NCBI GenBank assembly: GCA_048265065.1
Contig: JBLXCH010000016.1
Coordinates: forward strand, 1 to 42,543
Origin: Motiliproteus sp048265065
Lineage (GTDB): Bacteria; Pseudomonadota; Gammaproteobacteria; Pseudomonadales; Balneatricaceae
DNA length: 42,543 bases
Direction of reading: 5' to 3'
Shown here: one piece after another, positions 32,939 through 41,710 of the stretch
Numbering within the stretch: the stretch's first letter is position 1
Layout of the letters: the number at the start of each line of letters is the position of its first letter
Notes under the pieces: generated by a model
Database searches by the model: none
Told to the model about the DNA's origin: nothing
The model's input: the letters and a program-made list of their open reading frames with translations, nothing else
Position numbers and translations under genes: made by a program

Positions 32939-34293
32939 TGGATAGCGATCTATTTAGCGATAGTGTCCAGGGCTATGAGCCCTTAGCTGCACGAATGCGC
33001 CCGCAAACCCTCGAACAATATATTGGTCAGCAACACTTGCTCGCGCCAAACAAGCCGCTTCGTAAAGCGATAGAGCAGGGCCTCCCGCATTCGATGATTC
33101 TATGGGGGCCACCGGGTGTTGGTAAAACTACATTAGCGAAATTGGTGGCAAACTCTGCAGATGCTCATCTGGTCACCTTGTCAGCGGTCATGTCTGGCGT
33201 AAAGGATATTCGACAAGCCATCGAACAAGCCAAAATGCTACGTGCGCAAAATGGCCAAAAAACTATTTTATTTGTCGATGAAGTTCATCGTTTTAATAAG
33301 TCTCAGCAAGATGCTTTTTTGCCTTTTGTTGAGGACGGCACGGTAATTTTCATTGGCGCTACTACTGAAAACCCGTCCTTTGAGTTGAATAGCGCACTGT
33401 TATCACGCGCAAGAGTTTATGTGCTTCGTGCAATTAACGATTCCGATATCAAAGTATTACTAGAGAAAACATTAAAAGACGCAGTAAAAGGGATGGGTAA
33501 AAGGCAAATTAATATTGCTGATGACCTTTTAAAACACATGGCCTTGGCTGCTGATGGTGACGCGCGTCGTGCCTTGAATATTCTTGAAATAGCGGTAGAC
33601 CTGAGCGATGAAGTCGATGGTAAAACAACCATTGATCAAAGTGTGCTGGATGAGGTGCTGCAAGGCGGTAGCAAGCGTTACGACAAAGGTGGTGATGTTT
33701 TTTATGACCAGATATCCGCATTTCATAAATCTGTGCGGGGCTCATCTCCGGAAGGTGCTGTTTATTGGTTGGCTCGTATGTTCGATGCAGGCTGCGATCC
33801 ACTTTATGTCGCGCGTAGGTTATTAGCTATTGCATCAGAAGATATCGGCAACGCTGACCCTAGAGCAATGGAAGTGGCGTTGAATGCTTGGGATGCTTTT
33901 AACCGGTTAGGGCCTGAAGAGGGCAATCGAGCAATTGCTCAAGCTGCTATTTATTGCGCTGCTGCACCAAAAAGTAATGCTGTATACATGGCCTTTAATC
34001 AAGCGATGGCTGATGTGAAAGCGGATCCATCCTATGACGTCCCCGAACATTTACGCAATGCACCAACCGCATTAATGTCATCCCTAGGGTATGGCGCGGA
34101 GTATCGCTATGCCCATAATGAAGATGAAGCCTATGCAGCCGGTGAAAACTACCTGCCAGAAGCTATTTCGGATCGGCAATATTACTACCCTCAACCACGA
34201 GGGTTAGAAATAAAAATAGGGGATAAGCTGACGCGTTTAAAAGCGCAAGATGAGGCTAGCCCAATTAAGCGTTATAGTGAAAACCATAAGTAA
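32935..34293 (+). CDS. rarA: Replication-associated recombination protein A (MgsA)
   Basis: RarA is an AAA+ ATPase of the clamp-loader type that acts at stalled replication forks with SSB. The 452-residue protein has PLAARMRPQTLEQYIGQQHL, Walker A WGPPGVGKTTLAKL near 59, Walker B ILFVDEVHRFNKSQQDAFLP, sensor 1 FIGATTENPSFELNSALLSR, and a C-terminal tetramerisation domain with the family run ARRLLAIASEDIGNADPRA. It begins at ATG 32935 inside the lolA stop (ATGA); a second ATG follows directly. The ftsK-lolA-rarA-crcB-serS order is common in the Pseudomonas/Oceanospirillales group. Confidence 0.98.
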   Translation: MMDSDLFSDSVQGYEPLAARMRPQTLEQYIGQQHLLAPNKPLRKAIEQGLPHSMILWGPPGVGKTTLAKLVANSADAHLVTLSAVMSGVKDIRQAIEQAKMLRAQNGQKTILFVDEVHRFNKSQQDAFLPFVEDGTVIFIGATTENPSFELNSALLSRARVYVLRAINDSDIKVLLEKTLKDAVKGMGKRQINIADDLLKHMALAADGDARRALNILEIAVDLSDEVDGKTTIDQSVLDEVLQGGSKRYDKGGDVFYDQISAFHKSVRGSSPEGAVYWLARMFDAGCDPLYVARRLLAIASEDIGNADPRAMEVALNAWDAFNRLGPEEGNRAIAQAAIYCAAAPKSNAVYMAFNQAMADVKADPSYDVPEHLRNAPTALMSSLGYGAEYRYAHNEDEAYAAGENYLPEAISDRQYYYPQPRGLEIKIGDKLTRLKAQDEASPIKRYSENHK

Positions 34294-34321
34294 ACGTTTG
34301 TCAGCACTAGGAAGTTAACAC

Positions 34322-34696
34322 ATGCAAAACTTGCTGTTCATTGCGCTTGGTGGTGCCGTTGGTGCGCTGGGCCGCTATTGGGTAACGAGCCTAGTTTCTA
34401 ATCCTCCTGCGTCTATTCCTTGGGGGACGCTTACGGTAAATGTGCTTGGCTCATTATTGATGGGGGCTTTGTTCGTCATCATCGTCGAAAAAGCACAGCT
34501 ACCGGCTAACCTTCGGCCGTTATTGATGATTGGTTTTTTGGGCGCATTTACCACTTTTTCGACATTTTCATTGGAAACTGTCGCGCTCATCCACGAAGGG
34601 CATATCATGTCCGCAGCAATTTATATATTATTGAGCGTCATTTTAAGTGTCCTAGCGCTAGCCCTTGGGATTGCCGTTTTGCGAGCGCTCGTATAA
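34322..34696 (+). CDS. crcB: Fluoride channel CrcB/Fluc
   Basis: CrcB is a small inner-membrane channel that exports fluoride as a dual-topology dimer. The 124-residue protein has four TM segments and the diagnostic motifs LGGAVGALGRYWV, GTLTVNVLGSLLMG and GFLGAFTTFSTFSLE (pore Phe, Thr and Ser residues). AGGAAG lies just before ATG 34322. Only 28 nt separate it from rarA and I see no fluoride riboswitch, so it is probably expressed constitutively with the operon. Confidence 0.96.
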   Translation: MQNLLFIALGGAVGALGRYWVTSLVSNPPASIPWGTLTVNVLGSLLMGALFVIIVEKAQLPANLRPLLMIGFLGAFTTFSTFSLETVALIHEGHIMSAAIYILLSVILSVLALALGIAVLRALV

Positions 34697-34753
34697 CACA
34701 AATTATCGTTTTCATTATTATTGGATTAGATTTCAAAAGGTTCTTTTTTCCTC

Positions 34754-36025
34754 ATGCTAGACCCTAAGTTACTTAGAACAGATATTGAACAGGTCGCGCA
34801 GCGTTTAGCTGTAAAAGGTTATCAGTTGGATATTGCACAGTTCCAAGCGTTGGAGTCATCACGCCGTGAACTGCAAGGTCAAACGGAAGAACTGCAATCA
34901 CAACGTAATAAGCAAGCCGCAAAAATCGGCCAAGCTGCTCGTTCTGGTGAAGACATTTCCCCTTTAAAAGCCGAAGGCGAGCAGATTAAGCAGAAGTTAG
35001 AGGCAGCATCAGAGCAGTTCAAAACAGTACAGCAAGAAATGGAGCTGTTGCTGTCTGGCGTGCCAAACATCCCTGATGAAAGCGTCCCTGCGGGTAAAGA
35101 CGAAGACGATAATATTGAAGTGCGTACATGGGGAACACCGAAGGTTCTGGACTTTGAACCTAAAGACCATGTTGAACTGGGTGAGCATGATAACCTGCTG
35201 GACTTTGAAACAGCGACAAAGATTACCGGTTCCCGATTTGCGATCATGCGTGGTAAATTGGCTCGTCTACACCGCGCCTTAATCCAATTTATGTTGGATA
35301 TCCAAACAACAGAGCATGGCTATCAAGAAGTTTATGTACCTTACCTCGTTAACGCCGATAGCTTACGCGGAACAGGTCAACTACCGAAATTTGAAGAAGA
35401 TTTGTTCAAAGTGCCTGGCGATAACGATTTTTATCTTATCCCTACGGCTGAGGTTCCTGTTACGAACATCGTTCGCGATACGATTGTTGAAGCCGGTGAT
35501 TTGCCAATGCGTTTTACCAGCCACACGCCATGTTTTCGCAGTGAAGCGGGTAGCTATGGTCGCGATACCCGAGGGATGATCCGACAGCATCAGTTTGAGA
35601 AAGTCGAATTGGTGCAAATGGTTGAACCAACAAAGTCATTTGAAGCGCTTGAAGAATTAACCAGCCATGCGGAAACGATCTTGCAGCGATTAAACTTGCC
35701 GTACCGAGTCGTTATTCTTTGCGGTGGTGATTTGGGTTTCTCTGCGACCAAAACCTATGACATTGAAGTATGGTTGCCCGGGCAGCAAAAGTTCCGCGAG
35801 ATCTCGTCTTGCTCAAATATGGGTGAATTCCAAGCGCGTCGTATGCAAGCGCGCTGGCGGAATCCGGAAACAGGAAAGCCAGAGTTGCTGCATACGCTTA
35901 ATGGCTCTGGTCTAGCAGTAGGACGGACCCTTGTTGCCATCTTGGAAAACTATCAAACTGCCGATGGACGAGTGATGATACCTGACGCGTTACTACCTTA
36001 CATGGGTGGTGTGACTGAGCTGTAG
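34754..36025 (+). CDS. serS: Seryl-tRNA synthetase
   Basis: SerRS is a class II synthetase that charges tRNA-Ser. The 423-residue protein starts MLDPKLLRTD and has the long N-terminal coiled-coil arm (about 30-105) that binds the tRNA variable loop. The catalytic domain has motif 2 (FRSEAGSYGRDTRGMIR) and motif 3 (GSGLAVGRTLVAILENYQ), plus the serine pocket TAEVP. The nearest Shine-Dalgarno-like AAAGG is about 13 nt from the ATG, longer than usual. I see no clear terminator after the gene. Confidence 0.98.
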   Translation: MLDPKLLRTDIEQVAQRLAVKGYQLDIAQFQALESSRRELQGQTEELQSQRNKQAAKIGQAARSGEDISPLKAEGEQIKQKLEAASEQFKTVQQEMELLLSGVPNIPDESVPAGKDEDDNIEVRTWGTPKVLDFEPKDHVELGEHDNLLDFETATKITGSRFAIMRGKLARLHRALIQFMLDIQTTEHGYQEVYVPYLVNADSLRGTGQLPKFEEDLFKVPGDNDFYLIPTAEVPVTNIVRDTIVEAGDLPMRFTSHTPCFRSEAGSYGRDTRGMIRQHQFEKVELVQMVEPTKSFEALEELTSHAETILQRLNLPYRVVILCGGDLGFSATKTYDIEVWLPGQQKFREISSCSNMGEFQARRMQARWRNPETGKPELLHTLNGSGLAVGRTLVAILENYQTADGRVMIPDALLPYMGGVTEL

Positions 36026-36166
36026 TGCTGAATAAATCAGCTTTGAACTACTTGATTATGAAAGACTTATTTTTTGTTCAAGCATTAAATATCGTTTTTT
36101 TAATCAAAAAGCCATGGTAGGCTGGATGGATATTTTGCGTCAAATGCCAGTTAAATGGGATCACAA

Positions 36167-36991
36167 ATGAAATATATTGCCGCGCTATTATTCGCTAGTG
36201 CGTTACAAGCGGTAGTGATTCCGGCGCATGCGGATTTCTATACGGGGCTTGAAGCGTACAAGCGCGGCGATCATGCGGAAGCATTAAAAAATTGGCGTTC
36301 TTTAGCGATTCAAGGCAACGCCTCCGCACAATATGATCTTGGTCTTGTTTACCTTTCTGGCCAAGAAGTTCCTAAAGACCCCGTTAAAGCTTCCTACTGG
36401 TTTCGTAAAGCGGCCAAACAGCGATTACCCCGCGCTATGTCTATGTTAGGCACGCTGTATGAACAGGGTTTAGGCGTCGCAAAAAACTATGAAGAAGCCG
36501 CTCATTGGTATCGTAATGCCGCTGAGGAAGACGACCCTTTAGGGCAGTTTCGTTTAGGTATGCTTTATAAATCAGGCAAAGGGATTGGGCGAGATATATC
36601 AAAGGCGCACAATTGGTTGCTGTTTGCTGCTGAAAGGGGGCTTGCTCCTGCTCAGTACAATTTAGCGATCCTTTATTACAAAGGTATTGGTGTCCCTAGA
36701 AATTTCCAAAAAGCGCTTCGCTGGCATGGTCGAGCGGCATCACAAGGCAACATCAACGCACTAATTACCTTAGGTGTTATGCATTTTAAAGGTGAGGGTG
36801 TTGAGCGTAATCTTAAGGAAGCATACAGCTGGTGGGATGCTGCGGTAGCTGCGGGTGATGAAGAGTCCGTTAGAACCCGTGACGCAGTGGCTAATATGAT
36901 GTCAGAAGAAGAATTAAAAGTGGCTAAGTCGCTGGCTGAGGACAAAAAGAAGCGCTTAGCTGAAATTTTACGTTCAGTTGACCTCCACTGA
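36167..36991 (+). CDS. Periplasmic Sel1-like repeat (SLR) protein
   Basis: This 274-residue exported protein has a signal peptide (MKYIAALLFASALQAVVIPA, cleaved near HADF). A leading helical repeat is followed by five clear 36-residue Sel1-like repeats with the pattern A.y.LG.lY..G.gv..d...A..W...AA. A charged C-terminal helix (about 240-274) closes it. SLR proteins are alpha-solenoid scaffolds for protein-protein contacts, and no enzymatic motif is present; the partner is unknown. I start at ATG 36167 with GGGA 7 nt upstream, so that the signal peptide is at the N-terminus; ATG 36155 adds four residues. Confidence 0.85.
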   Translation: MKYIAALLFASALQAVVIPAHADFYTGLEAYKRGDHAEALKNWRSLAIQGNASAQYDLGLVYLSGQEVPKDPVKASYWFRKAAKQRLPRAMSMLGTLYEQGLGVAKNYEEAAHWYRNAAEEDDPLGQFRLGMLYKSGKGIGRDISKAHNWLLFAAERGLAPAQYNLAILYYKGIGVPRNFQKALRWHGRAASQGNINALITLGVMHFKGEGVERNLKEAYSWWDAAVAAGDEESVRTRDAVANMMSEEELKVAKSLAEDKKKRLAEILRSVDLH

Positions 36992-37033
36992 ATTCCCTCC
37001 CTTTTTATTTCCTCCCTAATTATTTTCTATCTT

Positions 37034-37067
37034 GATAACAACCGCCTAAAAACAGACGGTTGTTATC
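37034..37067. repeat. Perfect 11-bp inverted repeat between convergent genes
   Basis: GATAACAACCG (37034-37044) and CGGTTGTTATC (37057-37067) flank a 12-nt loop. A perfect 8-bp palindrome GGTATACC (37068-37075) abuts it. There is no T tract on either strand, so it is not a standard intrinsic terminator, though it may stabilise or end the convergent transcripts. Confidence 0.65.
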
Positions 37068-37147
37068 GGTATACCTTATGTAAATCGCTGTAAGCCCAGG
37101 TTTTCTTATCACCTTAATTAGACCGTCACCGCGTCAAGCTTCTGCGG

Positions 37148-38317
37148 CTAATCCCGACGAAGCTTTTCAGAAACAGCAATAGGGGACGGATAATTGAAAA
37201 CGACAATATACGATGACAGTAAGAATGTCAGAATCGCTGTTGCCTGGATAACGTGAGAAGCTTCTTGGCCAATTAATAGGCTGCTTGTGGCCAGATAAGC
37301 GATCAATAATGAGAACTCGCTTGTCTGCCCTAGGCGAAATCCTACTTCCCAGCCTAGTTCTTTCGACTCGCTAATTCGGCGTAGCAGAAAGCGGAAAACA
37401 ACCGGTTTAATAGCGATAACCAAGACCGCAAGTACTAGTGCTGGGAACCAGATATCATCGACAAGTGACAGGTTGAAGCTGGCACCGATTGAGAAGAAAA
37501 ATAAGATTAAGAAAAAGTCTCGTAGAGGCTTTAGACTTTCTGCAATATATTGCGAAATCGGGCTTGTTGCTAAACTAACGCCCGCGACAAACGCCCCTAT
37601 TTCTGCGGATAACCCACAAAAATGTGCTAATTCTGCCATTCCCAAACACCAGCCAATGGCAACAAGAAAGATGTATTCATGAAAACGGTCAAAGGCCTGA
37701 ATGAGTTTCAGTAAAACGTATTTTACAAACACAAAAGCTACAACAATGAGTAAAGGTAACGCGATTAACGTTTTGGCGTATTCGAAGTAGTTTGCTCCCT
37801 CATCGCCACCACTGCTGTAGAGCACTAATAAGACCATAATGGCAATGACGTCTTGTAGTAGCAGGAGGCCAACGACCAGTTCGCCGGTGTGTCTGTGGTG
37901 GAGCACAGTGGTTGGTAATAACTTGATGCCAATTATTGTACTGGAGAACATTGTAGCCAAACCGATAATCAGGTTTTCGGTGTGAGTAAATCCGAAGAGC
38001 ATACCGACACCGTAGCCAAGACCAGCGAACGCAATTGAGCTGATAATTGCGACCAGTGTTGCTTTTTTTAGCATGTGAACTAAATGCGAAGGTTGCATAT
38101 CGAGTCCGAGCAAAAATAGCAGGAAGATTATGCCTACATGGGATATATCAGAGAGTAATTGAGTATCTTTGACCATCGCAAAGCCAAACGGCCCTAAGGC
38201 TGCACCAAGTACGATATAAGCAACTAATAATGGTTGGCGTGTGTATAAAGCGGCGGTAGCGAGAACGGCTGCACCGGTAAAGATAAGGAAAAAAGAAAAA
38301 ACGAGAGACTGATCCAT
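37148..38317 (-). CDS. CPA2 family cation/proton antiporter (KefB/KefC-like membrane domain)
   Basis: This is a 389-residue integral membrane protein with about 11-12 TM segments of the Na+/H+ exchanger fold. FLLFLLGLDMQPSHL, GLATMFSSTIIGIKLLP, VVGLLLLQDVIAIMVLL (the Gln-Asp of the ion site) and ISAEIGAFVAG-like LSAEIGAFVAGVSLA are typical of CPA2 (KefB/KefC) transporters. Unlike Kef channels it stops after the membrane domain, with no cytoplasmic RCK/TrkA-N nucleotide-binding domain, so glutathione gating is not expected. It probably exchanges K+ or Na+ for H+. ATG 38317 has no clear Shine-Dalgarno sequence. It is divergent from nfuA. Confidence 0.88.
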   Translation of the reverse strand: MDQSLVFSFFLIFTGAAVLATAALYTRQPLLVAYIVLGAALGPFGFAMVKDTQLLSDISHVGIIFLLFLLGLDMQPSHLVHMLKKATLVAIISSIAFAGLGYGVGMLFGFTHTENLIIGLATMFSSTIIGIKLLPTTVLHHRHTGELVVGLLLLQDVIAIMVLLVLYSSGGDEGANYFEYAKTLIALPLLIVVAFVFVKYVLLKLIQAFDRFHEYIFLVAIGWCLGMAELAHFCGLSAEIGAFVAGVSLATSPISQYIAESLKPLRDFFLILFFFSIGASFNLSLVDDIWFPALVLAVLVIAIKPVVFRFLLRRISESKELGWEVGFRLGQTSEFSLLIAYLATSSLLIGQEASHVIQATAILTFLLSSYIVVFNYPSPIAVSEKLRRD

Positions 38318-38454
38318 AGTTTTACATCTTGTTAGCGTGACACTAGGTTAGAATACCGGTACTTAAACAGGGTTGTAAGTCTAAGTTTTAGAATTGCTTG
38401 AATTATTCACGGTAAGCCCGCATTAAAAAGAAATAACCTACAAAAACACTAGGG

Positions 38455-38483
38455 TTCATTCTAGCGCTGCCATAGCGTAAAAT
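38455..38483 (+). promoter_or_regulatory. Candidate nfuA promoter
   Basis: TTCATT (38455-38460), a 17-bp spacer and TAAAAT (38478-38483) form a modest sigma70-like promoter about 30 nt before the nfuA ATG. I cannot identify an IscR site with confidence. Confidence 0.35.
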
Positions 38484-38514
38484 GTCCTCATACTGAAAAC
38501 TCCAGGAAGTACAA

Positions 38515-39123
38515 ATGCAATTACAAGATATTAGCTTCACCGTGACACCTGGTGCCGAAGATTATTTGGCTGATTTGCTTGAGAAACAAGACGTCGAAGG
38601 CATTGCGGTACGCATGTATATCACGAAGCCCGGTACACCAGAAGCGGAAACCTGCTTAGCGTATTGCCGCCCGGATGAAATTGAAGAAGACGATGAAATC
38701 TATGAGGTTTCAAAATTTAGAATTTACATTGAGCCAAATAGTGTGCGCTTCTTAGATGAAGGTGTCGTAGATTACAACACTGACCGAATGGGTGGGCAGC
38801 TCACTATTAAAGCGCCTAACTCAAAAGTGCCAAAAGTAACGCCAGACTCGCCAGTCGAAGATCAGGTTAATTACATTCTTTATAATGAAATTAATCCAGG
38901 TCTCGCTGCTCATGGTGGCCAAGTGAGCTTAGTTGAATTGGTTGCAGCAGAAGGTGGTGAAGTCGCCATTCTTCGCTTTGGTGGTGGCTGTCAAGGTTGT
39001 AGCGCAGTAGACCTAACGTTGAAAGAAGGGGTCGAGAAAACCCTTGTTGAGCGTATCAATGGGCTTGTTGGCGTAAAAGATGTGACAGATCACAGTGTGA
39101 CTGACAACGCATACTATCAATAA
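38515..39123 (+). CDS. nfuA: Fe-S biogenesis protein NfuA
   Basis: NfuA carries [4Fe-4S] clusters to client enzymes, especially under oxidative or iron stress. The 202-residue protein (E. coli 191) has an N-terminal A-type-like domain that lacks the A-type cysteine set, then a C-terminal Nfu domain with the cluster-binding Cys159 and Cys162 in FGGGCQGCSAVD. The linker segment NYILYNEINPGLAAHGGQVSL is typical. ATG 38515 has AGGAAG upstream. It stands apart from the antiporter and precedes the salvage transporter by 94 nt. Confidence 0.96.
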   Translation: MQLQDISFTVTPGAEDYLADLLEKQDVEGIAVRMYITKPGTPEAETCLAYCRPDEIEEDDEIYEVSKFRIYIEPNSVRFLDEGVVDYNTDRMGGQLTIKAPNSKVPKVTPDSPVEDQVNYILYNEINPGLAAHGGQVSLVELVAAEGGEVAILRFGGGCQGCSAVDLTLKEGVEKTLVERINGLVGVKDVTDHSVTDNAYYQ

Positions 39124-39217
39124 CGAGTAGTGATGATTGAGTAGAGAGAATGGACTCGAGCCTACTTGGTATCCTTTCGTTTTCCTGCTGCGGCCGAATT
39201 GTTGAGTGACTGTTTGA

Positions 39218-39961
39218 ATGACTGACATACAGGTGACTCATGCAAGCCTTAGCTGGGACGATCAGGTGCTTTTTTCTGAGCTTAACCTAACGTTAAAAGC
39301 GGGGCAGTGGGTCTGCGTTTTAGGCCAGTCTGGTGTCGGCAAAAGCTCGCTGGTCCGTTTGCTTGCTGGCATTACCTCTCAAACGGCCAATCTTTCAGCC
39401 ACGATAACTTGTTCCGATGGACTGCCGCTAGCCGGGCGTGTCGCCTGGATGTCTCAACAAGACTTATTGTTACCGTGGCTGAATGTACTTAACAATGTGC
39501 TTTTAGGGCCTAGGTTACGTCAGCATCGTCAAACACAGACTGAACAAAGAGCAAAAGCAGAGCAGCTTTTAGAAAAGGTAGGGTTGGCTGAATTTTCACA
39601 GGCCTATCCAGCGACGTTGTCCGGTGGGCAGCGTCAACGAGTGGCGTTGGCAAGAACGCTAATGGAAGATCAATTGTTAGTGTGTATGGATGAACCGTTT
39701 TCGGCTTTAGATGCGATCAACCGAATTAAACTCCAAGATTTGTCTAATGAATTGCTTAGCGATCGTTCTGTCTTGATGATTACGCATGACCCATTGGAAG
39801 CCTTGCGTTTGGCCGATCAAGTTTTGGTTTTAAAAGGCAGTCCTGCACAGTTCTCAGCACCGATTTTACCAGCAGGAGAGGCACCGAGAGCGGTCGACGA
39901 GCCTGCTTTGCTGCTGCTTCAAGGCGAGTTGCTTCGTCAGTTGGCGGATTCTCCTTCATGA
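39218..39961 (+). CDS. ABC transporter ATPase, putative thiamine-precursor importer
   Basis: This 247-residue nucleotide-binding subunit belongs to the nitrate/taurine/hydroxymethylpyrimidine importer group. Walker A is GQSGVGKS (36-43), the Q loop is WMSQQDLLLPWLNV, the signature is LSGGQRQRVALARTL (near 134), Walker B is LVCMDEPFSALDA and the switch His is in LMITHDPLEAL. The context (permease, Thi5/NMT1-like binding protein, TenA) points to a ThiXYZ-type importer of a thiamine pyrimidine precursor. The ribosome-binding site before ATG 39218 is weak. The stop overlaps the permease start as ATGA. Confidence 0.85.
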   Translation: MTDIQVTHASLSWDDQVLFSELNLTLKAGQWVCVLGQSGVGKSSLVRLLAGITSQTANLSATITCSDGLPLAGRVAWMSQQDLLLPWLNVLNNVLLGPRLRQHRQTQTEQRAKAEQLLEKVGLAEFSQAYPATLSGGQRQRVALARTLMEDQLLVCMDEPFSALDAINRIKLQDLSNELLSDRSVLMITHDPLEALRLADQVLVLKGSPAQFSAPILPAGEAPRAVDEPALLLLQGELLRQLADSPS

Positions 39962-40716
39962 TTACCAAGCTGCGCCCTTTAATTATTGCTATCGGGTTGT
40001 TGTTGATATGGCAGGCCATTGTCATTATCACCGGTGCGCCAAAATTTATTTTGCCTAGCCCGCTCCAAGTCTTCGACCAATTAATCACCCATTACTCACT
40101 TCTGTTTGATCACGCGATTGTTACTTTAGCTGAGATAATACTGGGGCTGTTTTTTGGTGTAATTCTTGGGTTAGGTTCGGCATTTTTGTTAGTTTGGTAT
40201 CGTTCTTTACGAGGCTGGATGCTCCCTGTGTTAGTGATCAGCCAAGCCATACCGGTGTTCGCGTTAGCACCTGTTCTGGTGCTTTGGTTGGGTTATGGCA
40301 TGGCATCAAAAGTGGTTATGGCGGTACTAATTATTTACTTCCCTGTCACTGCTGCATGCTTTGATGGTTTAAGGCACACACGTCATGAGTGGCTGGATTT
40401 AGCGTCAACAATGGGCGCAAGCAAACTAACCACATTGTTACAGATAAGATTACCGGCCTCTTTACCTGTCATGGGTGCAGGTTTACGGGTTGCTGCCTCT
40501 GTTGCACCTATTGGTGCGATTGTTGGCGAGTGGGTCGGGTCCTCAACAGGCTTGGGCTATTTGATGCTGCATGCGAATGCACGAATGCAAGTGGATTTGA
40601 TGTTTGCAGCCTTGCTAATCCTCGCGTTAATGGCCGTCACTTTGTATTTTATCGTCGATGCAGTAGCGCGTCGGCTAACGCCTTGGCAGCAGGAATCTGT
40701 TGCTCGCATGGAATAA
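39958..40716 (+). CDS. ABC transporter permease, putative thiamine-precursor importer
   Basis: This 252-residue inner-membrane subunit has about six TM segments. The family opening LIWQAIVIITGAPKFILPSP is present, and the cytoplasmic EAA-like loop is DLASTMGASKLTTLLQIRLP (normally EAA...G....I.LP), which couples to the ATPase. It overlaps the ATPase gene by 4 nt and precedes the binding-protein gene by 42 nt. It belongs to the SsuC/TauC/ThiX permease group; the substrate is inferred from tenA nearby. Confidence 0.85.
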   Translation: MITKLRPLIIAIGLLLIWQAIVIITGAPKFILPSPLQVFDQLITHYSLLFDHAIVTLAEIILGLFFGVILGLGSAFLLVWYRSLRGWMLPVLVISQAIPVFALAPVLVLWLGYGMASKVVMAVLIIYFPVTAACFDGLRHTRHEWLDLASTMGASKLTTLLQIRLPASLPVMGAGLRVAASVAPIGAIVGEWVGSSTGLGYLMLHANARMQVDLMFAALLILALMAVTLYFIVDAVARRLTPWQQESVARME

Positions 40717-40758
40717 ACACAATTAAACAGCTAACGAACGAAAAGTGAGAGTATAACA

Positions 40759-41691
40759 ATGTCAAAATGGAGTCTGTTATTAGCAGCAGGATTGTTTTCG
40801 TCGCAGGTATTGGCGGCAGATAAAGTAAGCCTGTTATTGGATTGGTTTGTTAACCCGGACCATGGCCCATTGATTGTGGCTGAGAAAAAAGGCTACTTTG
40901 CGGATCAAGACCTTGAGGTCACTATGGAAGAGCCTGCTGACCCTTCTATGCCGCCCAAACTAGTTGCTGCCGGGAAAGCGGACATGGCCGTTTCATACCA
41001 GCCTCAACTTCACGTACAGGTTGATGAAGGCTTGCCGCTAACTCGAGTAGGGACATTGGTGGCAACGCCTTTGAATTCTCTTGTCGTATTGAAAGATGGC
41101 CCTATTAAGTCGATTGCTGACTTGAAAGGGAAAAAAGTTGGCTTCTCTGTGGGTGGTTTTGAAGATGCGCTACTCAAAGCCATGCTAAAGCCCCATGGTT
41201 TGACAGTTGATGATATTGAACTTGTGAATGTTAACTGGTCGCTTTCACCGTCAGTGATCACTGGCAAAGTAGATGCGGTTATCGGTGCTTATCGCAACTT
41301 CGAGCTAAATCAAATGGATATTGAAGGGCATCCTGGTAAAGCTTTTTATGTCGAAGAAGAGGGAGTGCCGGCTTACGATGAGCTGATCCTTGTAGTTAAC
41401 AATGAAAATCGTGATGCTGATAAGTACAAAAGATTTGTTAAAGCGATTGAGCTTGCTACACAATTCATTGTTAACCACCCTGATGAAGCATGGGAATTGT
41501 TTAAGTCTTACAAGCCTAAGGAATTAGACAATGAGCTAAACCGTCGCGCATGGGCTGATACTTTGACTCGTTTTGCATTACGTCCTGCGGCATTAGATGA
41601 AGCGCGATATCGCGAAGTGGGTGCATTTATGCAAGCACAGGGTTTAACCAAAACAAACCCAGCAGTATCGACGTACGCTATCGCACCGTAA
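40759..41691 (+). CDS. ABC transporter substrate-binding protein, Thi5/NMT1-like
   Basis: This 310-residue periplasmic protein has a clear signal peptide (MSKWSLLLAAGLFSSQVLA, cut before ADK). The mature part is a type II binding fold opening VSLLLDWFVNPDHGPLIVAE, the signature of ThiY/Thi5-like proteins that bind hydroxymethylpyrimidine compounds. Further conserved stretches are KLVAAGKADMAVSYQPQL and DLKGKKVGFSVGGFEDALLK. The catalytic CCCFC motif of yeast Thi5 is absent, as expected for a transport protein. N-formyl-aminomethylpyrimidine is the likely ligand by analogy to ThiY; sulfonates or nitrate are less likely given tenA 19 nt downstream. Confidence 0.87.
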   Translation: MSKWSLLLAAGLFSSQVLAADKVSLLLDWFVNPDHGPLIVAEKKGYFADQDLEVTMEEPADPSMPPKLVAAGKADMAVSYQPQLHVQVDEGLPLTRVGTLVATPLNSLVVLKDGPIKSIADLKGKKVGFSVGGFEDALLKAMLKPHGLTVDDIELVNVNWSLSPSVITGKVDAVIGAYRNFELNQMDIEGHPGKAFYVEEEGVPAYDELILVVNNENRDADKYKRFVKAIELATQFIVNHPDEAWELFKSYKPKELDNELNRRAWADTLTRFALRPAALDEARYREVGAFMQAQGLTKTNPAVSTYAIAP

Positions 41692-41710
41692 TTTATAACA
41701 AGGGTTAGTC

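Noticed and set aside
39124..39217. Possible TPP riboswitch before the thiamine-salvage genes
   Set aside because: The leader is only 94 nt and lacks the conserved CTGAGA and the following thi-box elements.
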